From NCBI RefSeq assembly GCF_000739775.1, contig NZ_BBJH01000050.1, forward strand, positions 1 through 52,400: 52,400 nt of DNA. The letters are read 5' to 3'. The position numbers were made by a program, and so were the translations under genes. Each line of letters starts with the position of its first letter. Within the stretch, counting starts at the first letter, position 1. This DNA comes from Paraburkholderia heleia NBRC 101817 (GTDB taxonomy: Bacteria; Pseudomonadota; Gammaproteobacteria; Burkholderiales; Burkholderiaceae). The notes beneath the pieces were generated by a model. The model made no database searches and was not told the DNA's origin. It saw nothing but the letters and a program-made list of their open reading frames with translations. Positions 1-9,031 of this stretch are shown piece after piece.

Positions 1-233
1 TCATCGAGTAGCTGTTCGGCACTAGGCGCGAAGACACGACCGACGGTGGTGAGCGTAACGCTGCGCGTCGTGCGCTCGAAGAGACGCACGCCGAGCGCCT
101 CTTCGAGCTTGTCGATCCGGCGGCTCAAGGCCGGTTGCGAAATATTTACCGCCTCGGCGGCCTTGCGGAAGCTTCCCAGTTCCACTACAGCTCTGAATGC
201 CTGCAAGTCGTTCAGGTCGAAGTTGATGCCCAC
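1..233 (-). CDS. LysR-family transcriptional regulator, N-terminal part (runs off the window)
   Basis: The reverse strand reads as the start of a LysR regulator: a GTG start followed by FDLNDLQAFRAVVELGSF, RKAAEAVNISQPALSRRI and LEEALGVRLFERTTR, which is the classic winged helix-turn-helix, about 77 residues before the window edge. A GGAGA stretch lies about 7 bases before the GTG, which supports this unusual start; an ATG just upstream is in another frame. The effector domain and the regulated genes lie outside the window. It has no obvious partner inside: its upstream side faces 400 bp of non-coding sequence and then gene remnants. Confidence 0.85.
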   Translation of the reverse strand, partial: MGINFDLNDLQAFRAVVELGSFRKAAEAVNISQPALSRRIDKLEEALGVRLFERTTRSVTLTTVGRVFAPSAEQLLD

Positions 234-642
234 GTGCCATTCTCCGCATTCTAGATGCGGTATTTTGCACGATACTGTGCCGCGCGCCCTCGACGAAGAC
301 TGAACTGCTGCGGTGCGCCATGATAGTGCAGCGGGACCAGATAGCCCATCTCGACCGCGTAGAGTGTTTTGAAGTTCTACCACCGTTGAGCAATTAAGCA
401 CCCCATGCGGAGCCTCATGCAGCGATCATTGTGTTGCATCGATCGGATGAATCCGCCCTTTGTAAGCAGCCATTTCCCCAGGCGCTTACCCGGACGGCCA
501 GAGAGGGTCGGACAGTGACCATTTCGCAAGACGCAAAATCAATCTCCCTTCATTGAAAAGGAATTGTCACAGAAACGCTTAATTCCTCCGACACGGAGCT
601 AACGTCAATAGTGGTGTACGAACATTTTGATGGCGGTCGATT
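234..642. other. Intergenic, no gene recognised
   Basis: About 400 bases between the LysR start and the IS256-type transposase end. No reading frame here resembles a protein. It must contain the LysR promoter and, near 600-642, whatever is left of the downstream end of the IS element, but I could not define a terminal inverted repeat without its partner end. Confidence 0.5.
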
Positions 643-1034
643 TCAAGCGGCAAGTTTCTGCTGAACCGGTCGATCGTCTTGCACCGGTTCGCCGTCCTTG
701 AAGGCAACGCCCTCGAGCAACAGCTTGATCTTTTCCGGGCCGTTGATACGGCGCCAGGTTTTCCCGGCTTCCTCGATCAGCTTGAATGCCAGTCCGAGGA
801 AGGTCGGTCGCGACACGCAGTTACGCGTACGTGTCGTGCGATGACGCATCGTCGCGAACGTCGATTCAATTGCGTTGGTCGTGCGCAGATGCTGCCAGTG
901 CTCGGCAGGGAATTCGTAAAACGCGAGCAAGCTCTCCCGGTCCTTCTTCAACGTCTCGGTCGCCCTCGGATATTTGGCCACATAGATCGCAACGAAACGA
1001 TCGAACGCAGCGTGCGCGTCGGCGCGGGTCGCTT
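643..1034 (-). pseudogene. IS256-family (Mutator-type) transposase, C-terminal fragment
   Basis: The last about 130 residues of a 417-codon open frame match the C-terminal third of IS256-type transposases: DAHAAFDRFVAIYVAKYP, FPAEHWQHLRTTNAIESTFA, RTTRTRNCVSRPTFLGLAFK, ending with a FKDGE tail. The E in NAIEST is the final Glu of the DDE triad; the two Asp residues and the whole N-terminal two thirds (about 270 residues) are missing. The fragment is joined in frame, within the residues WEA-TRADA, to an unrelated T6SS-associated sequence, so the long frame is an accidental chimera and not a functional protein. Confidence 0.85.
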
Positions 1035-1308
1035 CCCATGACTTGTCGTTGCTCGCGAAGTTGCCAGTAGCGGAAAACGTCTTCAACTTCTTTCCGCGCT
1101 TCGCGCTTTCGCGTAGTCCGCTAACCTGCGCGTCCCACACGATGGTCCAATTCCATTGATAGGGCGCGGCAGCATCCGTCTTGATTTCAAAAACAATCGA
1201 TGGAAATTTTGGCGTCCCGTTGATATAGAACTTATCGCCCGTCGCCGGACGCACCCATTCTCCCGTATCATTCTGGATCACGACCTTGACAAGCGATTTA
1301 TCATTCAC
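1035..1308 (-). pseudogene. Fragment of a type VI secretion-associated protein next to vgrG
   Basis: About 90 residues beginning VNDKSLVKVVIQNDTGEW and containing PYQWNWTIVWDAQVSGLRES. I remember this kind of sequence from proteins encoded just downstream of vgrG in Burkholderia T6SS islands; the family name is not certain. It starts at a GTG that overlaps the stop of the vgrG remnant (GTGA), so the original gene order vgrG then this gene seems kept. Its 3' part is replaced by the IS256-type transposase end. Without its C-terminal domain no effector or immunity role can be assigned. Confidence 0.55.
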
Positions 1309-1960
1309 GGACGTTTGCCGGGCGCGTGAATTTCGATGTTGCCGTCCTTGATGCGGATATACGCACCACCAGATGTCAACAGGATTTCCTGCTTTGCCAC
1401 CGCTTCGATGTTGTTCGTCGCCGAGAGCAGCGCTGACGAGATTGGTCCGGGCATCACTCGCGATATGAACGGACTTCTGCGTGGACAGCGCGATACCCGC
1501 GGGGCTGCCGAACAGCATGACCGGTTGCTTGAACGCATTGGCGTTACCTGTCCCACCACCCGCTGTTTTCCCACCCGACGATGAACCGGATACGCCGTTC
1601 TGCGTCGCATCCGTGAACGATTTGAGCGAATCGTAGCCGTCTTTCAGGCTTTCGGCCTGATGTGTCGTGCTGGCGTGGGACATCGCTTCGAGCACGCTTT
1701 CCGACTTCACCAGTTGCGTGGTTGTGTTTCGCGCGTCGAACGGCTGGCTGGCGACGGGACCGGTAGTGACATACAGGCCTTGACCTGCGCGCACGGCGCC
1801 AAATGCGTCAGACTTCAGATCGAAGCCGCTCCCCAGATAATTTCCTCTCATGTTGCCATGACTGATCGATGAGGTAACCCAGGTGTAGCTGGGCATTCGT
1901 GCTGGACGAGTAGAGTTGAACCCGGTTCTGGCCGGTCGAGTCGTCCAGCACCAGTCGCGC
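1309..1960 (-). pseudogene. vgrG: vgrG (T6SS spike protein) C-terminal remnant, frameshifted and internally deleted
   Basis: Three consecutive pieces in different frames belong to VgrG. Piece 1 (from about 1960) reads ARLVLDDSTGQNRVQLYSSS and AQLHLGYLIDQ. A one-base excess at about 1858-1861 then shifts to GNYLGSGFDLKSDAFGAVRA and GQGLYVTT, continuing to QAESLKDGYDSL and SVHIASDARTNLVS, the region before and within DUF2345. Near 1430-1440 the frame changes again to KQEILLTSGGAYIRIKDGNI and EIHAPGK, and by family comparison about 50 residues appear to be missing there. The gp27/gp44 N-terminal part is absent. The gene is dead; it shows that a T6SS vgrG island was once here or was transposed in. 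Confidence 0.85.
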
Positions 1961-3023
1961 CGACGTAGAAATCCGTTCGCTTGGAGACGGAATAGTCGGC
2001 GATCACGCCCAACTGGTTGAAGTGCCGGTTCCCCACCGCCCCCCCGGCACCGGTACCGACGGCGTTACCCTTCGTGTACTCGTAGCCGATACTCGCATAA
2101 AACGACGGCGTGAACCGATATTTGATGCCTATTTCGCCAGTATTGAATTTGAATTTTGCGGAGTTGCCGCCGAGCGCGGCGATGTTGCCGTATTCGACAT
2201 TTGAATACGCGGCGCCGATCAGCATATTGCCAATCACATAGGTGGCCCCGGCAGCGACCAGCTTATACGAAGACGCCGTCGTCTAACCATTATTGAGCAC
2301 ACCACTGAGCTGCGTCGCGCCATTGGGGTTTCCCGTGAAAAAGCCGGTACTGCCGGTCGCACCTGTCGAGTTCTTGAAGTACTCGTAGGCTGCGGCGAGC
2401 GCGAACGACCCATTCGCATACAAGACGCCAGCGTTATACCCGCTGCTACCGGTGAAGTTGCCGAGCTGTCCGCCAAGGCTCCATTCGCCACCGAAGGTAA
2501 GTCCCCGGTAGTTCACGCTGATGTAGCGGATCGAGTTATTCAAGCGTAGCGAATTGTTCAGGTTGTCGAGGTCGCCGGGGTGCGAGAAAAGCGCGCTGCT
2601 GAAATAGCCCATCGTCGTAACCTGCCGCACCAGGTAAAAGAGCGAGTCATATTGCCGGCCAAGCGTAATGGCACCAAAGCGGTTGCTTGCCAGACCCACA
2701 TACGCCTGTCGGCCGAACTCGGCGCCTCCCTGTCCAAGCTGGCCGCTATTCAGGTTCACGCCAGATTCCAGCTGGAAGATCGCAGCAAGTCCGCCCCCGA
2801 GATCCTCCGAGCCCTTCAACCCCCATATGCTGCCGGTGATACCGTTGGTCGAGTCGAGGGTGAGCTGCCGCCCACCGACATTCCGGCCATTCACCACATT
2901 CTTGTTGTTACTGATGAATTGCACGCCCTCGTCAATAATGCCGTAAAGCGTCACAGACGCTTTGGGCATACGCGTGCGATGCGCAGCGCCGCAGACCGCA
3001 GCACGAGTTCGTTTCATTGTCAT
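1961..3023 (-). pseudogene. Gram-negative general porin, broken (nonsense codon, damaged signal peptide, lost C-terminus)
   Basis: The mature part starts SVTLYGIIDEGVQF and continues with GLKGSEDLGGGLAAIFQLES and FGRQAYVGL, the usual Burkholderia OmpC-like trimeric porin. Three lesions are visible. The signal peptide frame reads AAHRTRMPKAS, whereas the +1/-1 frame gives ASHAYAQS, so two compensating indels appear to have destroyed the cleavage site. An in-frame TAG stands at 2283-2285 after LSGVLNNG, with good porin sequence (SSYKLVAAGATYVIGNML) continuing in the same frame. At about 1957-1963, after SVSKRTDFYVGA, the gene runs directly into vgrG, so the last about 40 residues with the terminal Phe strand are gone. 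It lies downstream of the MFS gene at 3134. Confidence 0.85.
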
Positions 3024-3133
3024 TTACATGAACGTTCATTGTTATGAGATTGCCCGCGCGTTCTCCAGCGATTCGAGCCAATCACTTTTAATAGCCTTGG
3101 AAGGTCGGCTTCGCGTGGCTAGTTGAACTCGAA

Positions 3134-4405
3134 TCACTTGATCTGCAACAGCGATACGCCTTTTGTCTCCTTCAGGAAGCCGAAGATTACCGCGAGCCCC
3201 AGCAGAACACCGATTGAGGTGAAGAGCCAGATACCGACCGCCATGTCGAGATGGAGAGTCCTGATCGACGACAGCACGACGTATGGGGCGATACCGCCGC
3301 CAAACACGCCAATGTTGTAGATAAAGCCAACGCCGGAACCGCGCACGTTGCCCGGCAAATTCTCCGCAATGATGGTTGCATAGCAGCCGCCTGCACCGAC
3401 AATAAAGAAGCCCGAGAAAAATGCGAATACGACGGCGAGCGGCATGATGGCCACTGAGTTGACCAATGCGTAGACGCTCACGCTGCCCAGAATCAACAAC
3501 AGCGCCAGACCTTTCTTGCGCCCGAGATACTCCACGACAAAACCGGATGCAGAAAACCCGAAGATCTGCCCCACCGCCGAGGCGCTTGTCAACCAGCTGA
3601 TTGTCGCGGCACCGAAGTTGAGCCCTTTGAGAAAGGTCGGCAGCAGCCCTTGCAGCGGCCATGCGGCGAACTGCAAAAATATCAGCATCAGCGCGAGTAT
3701 TAACACAAGCCACGGATGCTCCGCGAACAGGCGAAACGCGGGCCACCGGCCGCTCGCTTTGCCCTGCTTCTGGCTGCGTTGCCACATCGGCGATTCGGGC
3801 AGATACCGATACAGGAACCATCCCAGGATTGCACTGGGAACAATGCCGACAAAGAACAGCACACGCCATCCGAAATGCGGATAGACAAAACCATAGACGA
3901 GCGCAGCCAGAATCGCACCGATACCCCATCCGGCATCGAGCATTCCGATGCCAATCGCGCGGTGCTTTTCGGGCCACGATTCAGCAATGATCGTCGAACC
4001 CAGCGCAAAGATCGGCGCCATGCCAAAGCCGAGCAGCAGGCGGAACACGAGTATCGATGCAAAGCTCCACGCGACCCCGGTCAACGCGCCACCCACGGTG
4101 AACCATGCCAGCGCGATCAGCAGCGGAATCTTGCGACCGATTCGATCGCTCAGGCTGCCGAACATCAAGCCACCGAGCCATCGCACGCCAAAGGTCGCGA
4201 GGATCAACAGCGAAGCTGTGCTGGCCGCTACGCCGAATGCCTTCGCAATGTCGGTCAGCACAAAGGTGACCAGCAGAAAATCAAATGCGTCCATCGCCCA
4301 GACGCACCACACGCCTATCAGTACCCCCCATTGGCCGCGGCTGATCTCGCGATACCATCGTTGTCCGGAATCCGACCCGGCTTGCTGTTTGGCTGTTTCA
4401 AGCAT
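3134..4405 (-). CDS. MFS transporter, aromatic-acid/organic-acid:H+ symporter type
   Basis: 423 residues with 12 predicted membrane segments. The N-terminal segment carries WAMDAFDFLLVTFVLTDI (the D-x-F-D pattern of AAHS and sialate-type symporters), the loop 2-3 signature GSLSDRIGRK, and the matching VEYLGRKKGL in the second half. It is probably an inner-membrane importer for a carboxylated substrate; the substrate cannot be read. It is the last intact gene of the minus-strand unit starting at the CoA-transferase, 59 bp after the isomerase-like gene, which suggests that it brings in the compound this operon degrades. The broken porin follows downstream. Confidence 0.85.
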   Translation of the reverse strand: MLETAKQQAGSDSGQRWYREISRGQWGVLIGVWCVWAMDAFDFLLVTFVLTDIAKAFGVAASTASLLILATFGVRWLGGLMFGSLSDRIGRKIPLLIALAWFTVGGALTGVAWSFASILVFRLLLGFGMAPIFALGSTIIAESWPEKHRAIGIGMLDAGWGIGAILAALVYGFVYPHFGWRVLFFVGIVPSAILGWFLYRYLPESPMWQRSQKQGKASGRWPAFRLFAEHPWLVLILALMLIFLQFAAWPLQGLLPTFLKGLNFGAATISWLTSASAVGQIFGFSASGFVVEYLGRKKGLALLLILGSVSVYALVNSVAIMPLAVVFAFFSGFFIVGAGGCYATIIAENLPGNVRGSGVGFIYNIGVFGGGIAPYVVLSSIRTLHLDMAVGIWLFTSIGVLLGLAVIFGFLKETKGVSLLQIK

Positions 4406-4464
4406 TTCTCTCCTCCAGTATATTTCTCGGCTCTATTCGGCCTGCGCACCACCTGTTTGACTAC

Positions 4465-5316
4465 TTACGTTGCGCTGGCATGACGTTCCATGCAGGTATC
4501 GAGAACGTCGCCGCCATCACGCTTACTCCAGTTTTCACTCGAGAAGATTTCGACCTCGTTGAAACCTTCGTACCCCGCGGCTTCAACCCAGCCGCGGATT
4601 TTCGGGATGTCGATGACACCATCGCCCATCATGCCCCGATCGTTAAGCAGATCGCGAGTGGGCACCAGCCAGTCGCACACGTGAAAGGCCAGCAGGCGAG
4701 TGCGACCCGCGCGATCGATCTGCGCCTGCAACTTCGGATCCCACCACACGTGGTAAACATCTACCGCAACACCTAGCGCCCTGCTTTTTTCCGGGTCCAG
4801 TTCATCGCAAAGATCGAGAGCCTGCTCCAACGTATTGACGCATGCGCGATCCGCTGCATACATCGGATGTAGCGGCTCGATCGCCAGTGGCATATGAACA
4901 CTGCGCGCGTATTCGAGCACCTCTGCGATACCATCGCGGACCTGCTCGCGCGCGGCACCGATATTCTTGCTTCCTGATCCGACGGGCAAACCGCCGACGA
5001 CCAGAACCAGGCACGCGGCATTCAACTCGCGAGCTTCGTCGATAGCACGGCGATTGTCATCGATCGCCTGTAGCCGTCCCAAAGGGGTCGACGCCGGAAA
5101 CATGCCGCCCCGGCAATAGCCGGACAACACGATGCCGGTTTCCCGCAAAAGCTGTGTTACCGTGCCGCGCCCGATCGCCGCCACCTGATCGCGCCACGGC
5201 GAAATCGCGCGAATGTCGCGCCGGGCGCATTCCTCGATGATTCGATCGAGCGGCCATTGCCGTACGGTGGCCGTATTGATAGATAACCAGCGGTGATCTC
5301 GCGACAAATCACGCAT
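4465..5316 (-). CDS. Xylose-isomerase-like TIM-barrel protein (sugar phosphate isomerase/epimerase family)
   Basis: 283 residues of the AP-endonuclease-2-like TIM-barrel family that includes IolE, IolI and hydroxypyruvate isomerases. Recognisable metal-ligand strands are LAIEPLHPMYAADRA (Glu and His), GVAVDVYHVWWD (Asp-x-x-His), LLAFHVCDW (His) and a final GFNEVEIFS Glu. These enzymes isomerise, epimerise or dehydrate polyols and sugar acids with Mn2+ or a similar metal. The start overlaps the end of the DUF993 gene by 8 bp, implying coupled translation and a shared pathway. The substrate is unknown. Confidence 0.8.
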   Translation of the reverse strand: MRDLSRDHRWLSINTATVRQWPLDRIIEECARRDIRAISPWRDQVAAIGRGTVTQLLRETGIVLSGYCRGGMFPASTPLGRLQAIDDNRRAIDEARELNAACLVLVVGGLPVGSGSKNIGAAREQVRDGIAEVLEYARSVHMPLAIEPLHPMYAADRACVNTLEQALDLCDELDPEKSRALGVAVDVYHVWWDPKLQAQIDRAGRTRLLAFHVCDWLVPTRDLLNDRGMMGDGVIDIPKIRGWVEAAGYEGFNEVEIFSSENWSKRDGGDVLDTCMERHASAT

Positions 5317-6502
5317 CCCACACTCCGTTCATCGCCAGCAAGGTTTTCATGCGCGTCACTGCCAGCTCCGGACGCTCCAGCAAACCTGCCGCGTCCGCAA
5401 GCCGGAACAGTTCCCCGAAATGCTGCAGCGAGCGTGCACTTTGTTGTCCGCCCACCATCGTGAAGTGAGGCTGATAACCATTGAGCCATGCCATGAAGAC
5501 CACGCCCGTCTTATAGAATCGCGTGGGCGCCCTGAAGATGTGCCGCGCCAGTGCAACCGTCGGCTGCAGGATCTCGTAATAACGCGCGGTTTGCCCCGCT
5601 GCCAGTTCACCCAGCGCGGCGGCCGCGGCCGGTGCGATAGCGTCGAAGATGCCAAGCAGCGCGTGGCTTTGCCGATGGTTCTCCAGCGCGCCTATGCCGT
5701 CCCCCGCGATCAGCTCGGGATAGTTAAAATCGTCGCCTGTGTACATCCGCACGCCCTCCGGCAGACGGCGACGCATAGCGATTTCTTTATCCTTGTCGAG
5801 CAGCGAGATCTTGATCCCGTCAACCTTGCTGGCGTGCGCCGCGATAATGCCAAGTGCGGTATCCATCGCCTGGCCGAGATCTGTGGTGCCCCAATAACCT
5901 GTCAGGGCAGGGTCGAACATATCGCCCAGCCAATGCAACACAACCGGCTGCCGCGCCTGGCTCAAGATGCGGTCGTACACGCGTTCGTAGTCGGATGGCG
6001 ATTTCGCCACGCGCGCGAGCGCGCGGCTCGCCATGATGATCAAGGTCCCACCCAGCGCCTCGATCGCTTCCATCTGTTCTTCATACGCGCGAATCACGTC
6101 GTCGACGTTGCGTGCGTCGTCCGGCGCGAGCTGATCGGTGCCGCATCCGGATGCGATCAACGCGCCCGGCGTGTCTTTGGCCACGTCCAGCGAACGCCTG
6201 ATCAATTCGAGTGAAGTCGCCCAGTCCAGGCCCATGCCGCGCTGGGCGGTGTCCATAGCTTCGGCCACGCCGAGACCGAGCGACCACAGGTGTCGACGGT
6301 AAGCCATCGTCGCATCCCAATCGATCGCGCTCTGCGACGAGGGATCATGACTGGCAAACGGATCGGCGACTACGTGCGCAGCCGAGTAAGCGATTCGCGC
6401 GGTCTGTGGGCGCAGATGACGTGCCGTGAAACGGGCCGCTTCGCGGAGTTGGTAGTGCTGCAAGTTGCCGTCGCCGGCCGGGAGCTTCAAGGCAATGCTC
6501 AT
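5309..6502 (-). CDS. DUF993 family protein (dihydrodipicolinate-synthase-like TIM barrel)
   Basis: 397 residues, full length for DUF993 (PF06187 as I remember it). Typical stretches are DWDATMAYRRHLWSLGLGVA, EAMDTAQRGMGLDW, YEEQMEAIEALGGTLIIMAS, VVLHWLGDMFDPALTGYWG and KVDGIKISLLDKDKE. The KISLLD lysine sits where DapA-type class I aldolases keep the Schiff-base Lys (inference from the fold). Members are often found beside sugar isomerase-like and oxidoreductase genes, and the reaction is not established as far as I know. Here the gene is coupled by overlap to the TIM-barrel isomerase-like gene and follows the AroE-like gene by 68 bp. Confidence 0.85.
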   Translation of the reverse strand: MSIALKLPAGDGNLQHYQLREAARFTARHLRPQTARIAYSAAHVVADPFASHDPSSQSAIDWDATMAYRRHLWSLGLGVAEAMDTAQRGMGLDWATSLELIRRSLDVAKDTPGALIASGCGTDQLAPDDARNVDDVIRAYEEQMEAIEALGGTLIIMASRALARVAKSPSDYERVYDRILSQARQPVVLHWLGDMFDPALTGYWGTTDLGQAMDTALGIIAAHASKVDGIKISLLDKDKEIAMRRRLPEGVRMYTGDDFNYPELIAGDGIGALENHRQSHALLGIFDAIAPAAAAALGELAAGQTARYYEILQPTVALARHIFRAPTRFYKTGVVFMAWLNGYQPHFTMVGGQQSARSLQHFGELFRLADAAGLLERPELAVTRMKTLLAMNGVWDA

Positions 6503-6570
6503 CGATCTCTCTCTAACGAATATCTGGCGCGCACGGAAGTTGACAGTGCCTGTCTTTTCGTGAGCCCTGG

Positions 6571-7395
6571 TCAGGTTTGTGTACGCACAGCAAAGAAATC
6601 AAGGACAGCGTCAATCTGGCCTTCCAGCATGGCGGGTCCCTGGTGGGTGGCGCAGCCTCGTGCCTGCGCGGCTAGCAGTAGCGGTGTCATCACGGGCTTC
6701 AGGATGATGTCGGCGACGAGCGCGTGACTTGCCAGATGCGTGAGGTCGACCGGCAATGGATCGTCGGTGCGCATGCCAATCGACGTGCAATTGACGATCA
6801 CGTCGAAGCCCGCCGCTTCCGGTTTTCCTTCGAATACATCGATACCCAGCTGGCGGGCTTTGATACCGTCCACCAGAACCTGAGCGCGCCGCGCCTCGAT
6901 GTCGAACAGCCCGATCGCCTCTGCACCCGCTGCAGCGATGGCGTGTGCCACCGCGCATCCTGCTCCGCCCGCACCAATGACCAGTACGCGACGTCCGGTT
7001 AGTGTGTGTCCTCGCGAGGCCAAACCTCGAATGAATCCTTCGCCATCGAAGTTCTCACCGATTAACCGGCCATCGTCGCCTTTCCGTATCGTGTTGAGCG
7101 CGCCGGTGAGACGAGCCCGCGGGCCCAGTTCGTCGACCCATTCAGTGGCTGCGATCTTGTGCGGCACGGTAACGATGAGACCGTCGAAATTGCGAATCGC
7201 ACGGAAGCTGTCGATCACCAGCCGTAGCGCGCCAGGCGCTGCATGCAACGGCACTAACACGGCATCTACGCAGCGCTTGCGGAAAGCGGTATTGAATAGC
7301 TGTGGCGATGCGACCTGTGCGATCGGGTCGCCGACGATTGCATAGAGCCGTGTGCTACCCGATAACGGACCGGGGACGCCTTGGGCCGCAGTCAT
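6571..7395 (-). CDS. Shikimate dehydrogenase-like (AroE family) oxidoreductase, atypical substrate site
   Basis: 274 residues with both AroE domains. The catalytic Lys (VTVPHK, K80) and Asp (GENFDG, D117; normally ENTDG) are present, and the Rossmann loop is VLVIGAGGAGCAVAHAI. The N-terminal shikimate-binding motif is different: family members have HSKSP, this one reads QVASP (27-31), losing the first Ser and the Lys. The enzyme therefore probably reduces or oxidises a different hydroxy-acid with NAD(P). The start overlaps the CoA-transferase stop (ATGA), so the two are translationally coupled. It is unlikely to be the housekeeping aroE. Confidence 0.8.
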   Translation of the reverse strand: MTAAQGVPGPLSGSTRLYAIVGDPIAQVASPQLFNTAFRKRCVDAVLVPLHAAPGALRLVIDSFRAIRNFDGLIVTVPHKIAATEWVDELGPRARLTGALNTIRKGDDGRLIGENFDGEGFIRGLASRGHTLTGRRVLVIGAGGAGCAVAHAIAAAGAEAIGLFDIEARRAQVLVDGIKARQLGIDVFEGKPEAAGFDVIVNCTSIGMRTDDPLPVDLTHLASHALVADIILKPVMTPLLLAAQARGCATHQGPAMLEGQIDAVLDFFAVRTQT

Positions 7396-8993
7396 GCTGC
7401 TGACTCCTTTGCCGCGAGTCGCGGGTGCGGCGCTCGCGTTTTGCCCGCCAGTTGCTGTTCGATTCCCATCGGCGCTGCTTTGAAGATGCGCTCATCCATG
7501 GTTCGCAGTGCGGGGGAAACGATGGGGCGGAATCCCATCTGGCCTAATACGTCCCGCTCCAGATCGATACCCGGTGCGATCTCGATCAGCTCCAGTCCAT
7601 CTGACGAAGCCCGGAACACCGCTCGCTCGGTGACGAACAGCGTCGTCTGGCCGCGTTCGCGGCCGTAGGGGCCACTATAGGAAACCTGCTCGAGCGCCTC
7701 GACGAACTTGCGATGTTTGCCCTCGGTCACGATGGCAAGTTGCCCGTCTCCCGTCGCGATCTTCAGACCTCCTGCGGTGAACGTGCCGCCGAACACCATC
7801 TTCCGGGCATTCTGGCTGATGTTCACGAAGCCCCCTATGCCGATCACCCGGTTAGCAAACCGGCTGATGTTCACACTGCCTTGCGCATCGACTTCGACGG
7901 CCGAAAGGAACGCCAGATCGAGCCCGCCGCCGTCGTAGAAGTCGAACTGATAGGGTTGATCGATCATCGCCCAGTAGTTGCGAGCGGCGCCCGCGTCCAA
8001 CCCATTGGCTGGCGCACCGCCGATCAAGCCCTGTTCATTGGTCAGCACGATGTGCTCGAGGATATTTTCCTCGGCGGCCACGATACCGATGCCCGTACAG
8101 ATGCCTGAGCCGACGTTACAGATCGCGCCTGCCTGCAGTTCCATCGCGCAGCGTCGCGCGACGATCTTCCGCTCATCAAGCGGCAAGGTCGGAAACGAGT
8201 CGAGCGGAATGCGCAGTTGCCCTGCAAAAGCCGGGTCGTAACGCGTCTGGTAGGTCTGCTTCTGGTCCGGCTCGACAACAACCACGTCGACCAGCATGCC
8301 AGGAATCTTGACTGTCTTGCCCGGCAAGGTGCCGCGCTGCGAGAGACGTTTGACCTGCACGATCACGATCCCGCCGCAACGTCGTGTGGCTTGCGCCATC
8401 GACAGCATTTCACCGAAGACGGCCTCGTCTTCCATCGAGATATTGCCGTCCTGATCGGCGGTGGTGCCGCGCAGAAATGCGACGTTGATATTGAACGGCT
8501 TGTAGAACAGCCATTCACGCCCGTTGAGTTCCACGAGCTCGACCAGATCCTCGGCGCAGCGCGTGCTCTGCTTGCCGCCGCTGATGCGCGGGTCAACGAA
8601 CGTGTGCAAGCCGACGTGAGTGAGCAAACCCGGGCGCCCCGCAGCGATCTCCCGCATCAATTGCGACAGCGCACCTTGCGGCAGCGTGTACGCCTCGATT
8701 TCATTGCGGTTTGCCATTTCGGCGACTGCTGGCGCGTCGACCACGGTGCCGCACACGATGCGCTTGAGCAACCCGGGATGGGCGAAATGCGATACGCCAC
8801 GATGTGAGCGATCTCCCAGTCCGACCGGGTGCAGCGACGTGATCGAACGCGGTGCCGCAGTCGCCAGAAAACGCCGCGCCACCGCCTCGATCAGTGCTTC
8901 CGGGATGGCATGTCCTGAGCCCGAGCCGCCAATGACGATCGTATCGTCATCATGGATCAAAGCCGTTGCCTGATCAGCCGTCAATACCTGCAT
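7392..8993 (-). CDS. Acyl-CoA:carboxylate CoA-transferase, fused alpha-beta (propionate/acetoacetate CoA-transferase type)
   Basis: 533 residues, the length of single-chain family I CoA-transferases (Pct/YdiF type), in which alpha and beta subunits are fused. The N-terminal half begins VLTADQATALIHDDDTIVIG and has the GSGSGHAIPEAL loop. The second half carries the catalytic Glu320 in LTNEQGLIGGAPANG; this Glu forms the glutamyl-CoA intermediate. The enzyme would activate a short carboxylic acid with CoA taken from another acyl-CoA. It is the first gene of the catabolic operon. Its promoter holds a palindrome at 9032-9048 that is repeated before the MaoC gene. Confidence 0.88.
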   Translation of the reverse strand: MQVLTADQATALIHDDDTIVIGGSGSGHAIPEALIEAVARRFLATAAPRSITSLHPVGLGDRSHRGVSHFAHPGLLKRIVCGTVVDAPAVAEMANRNEIEAYTLPQGALSQLMREIAAGRPGLLTHVGLHTFVDPRISGGKQSTRCAEDLVELVELNGREWLFYKPFNINVAFLRGTTADQDGNISMEDEAVFGEMLSMAQATRRCGGIVIVQVKRLSQRGTLPGKTVKIPGMLVDVVVVEPDQKQTYQTRYDPAFAGQLRIPLDSFPTLPLDERKIVARRCAMELQAGAICNVGSGICTGIGIVAAEENILEHIVLTNEQGLIGGAPANGLDAGAARNYWAMIDQPYQFDFYDGGGLDLAFLSAVEVDAQGSVNISRFANRVIGIGGFVNISQNARKMVFGGTFTAGGLKIATGDGQLAIVTEGKHRKFVEALEQVSYSGPYGRERGQTTLFVTERAVFRASSDGLELIEIAPGIDLERDVLGQMGFRPIVSPALRTMDERIFKAAPMGIEQQLAGKTRAPHPRLAAKESAA

Positions 8994-9031
8994 CGCTACT
9001 CCACTGGAAAAGTATGGAGGCGAGCTTAAAA

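Noticed and set aside
22..393. 123-codon minus-strand frame at the window start
   Set aside because: Frame neighbour of the LysR gene; it does not resemble a protein and ends inside the HTH region.
3042..3977. Long minus-strand frame of 311 codons overlapping the MFS gene
   Set aside because: It is the shifted frame of the MFS transporter at 3134-4405, rich in Arg, Cys and Ala with no family features.
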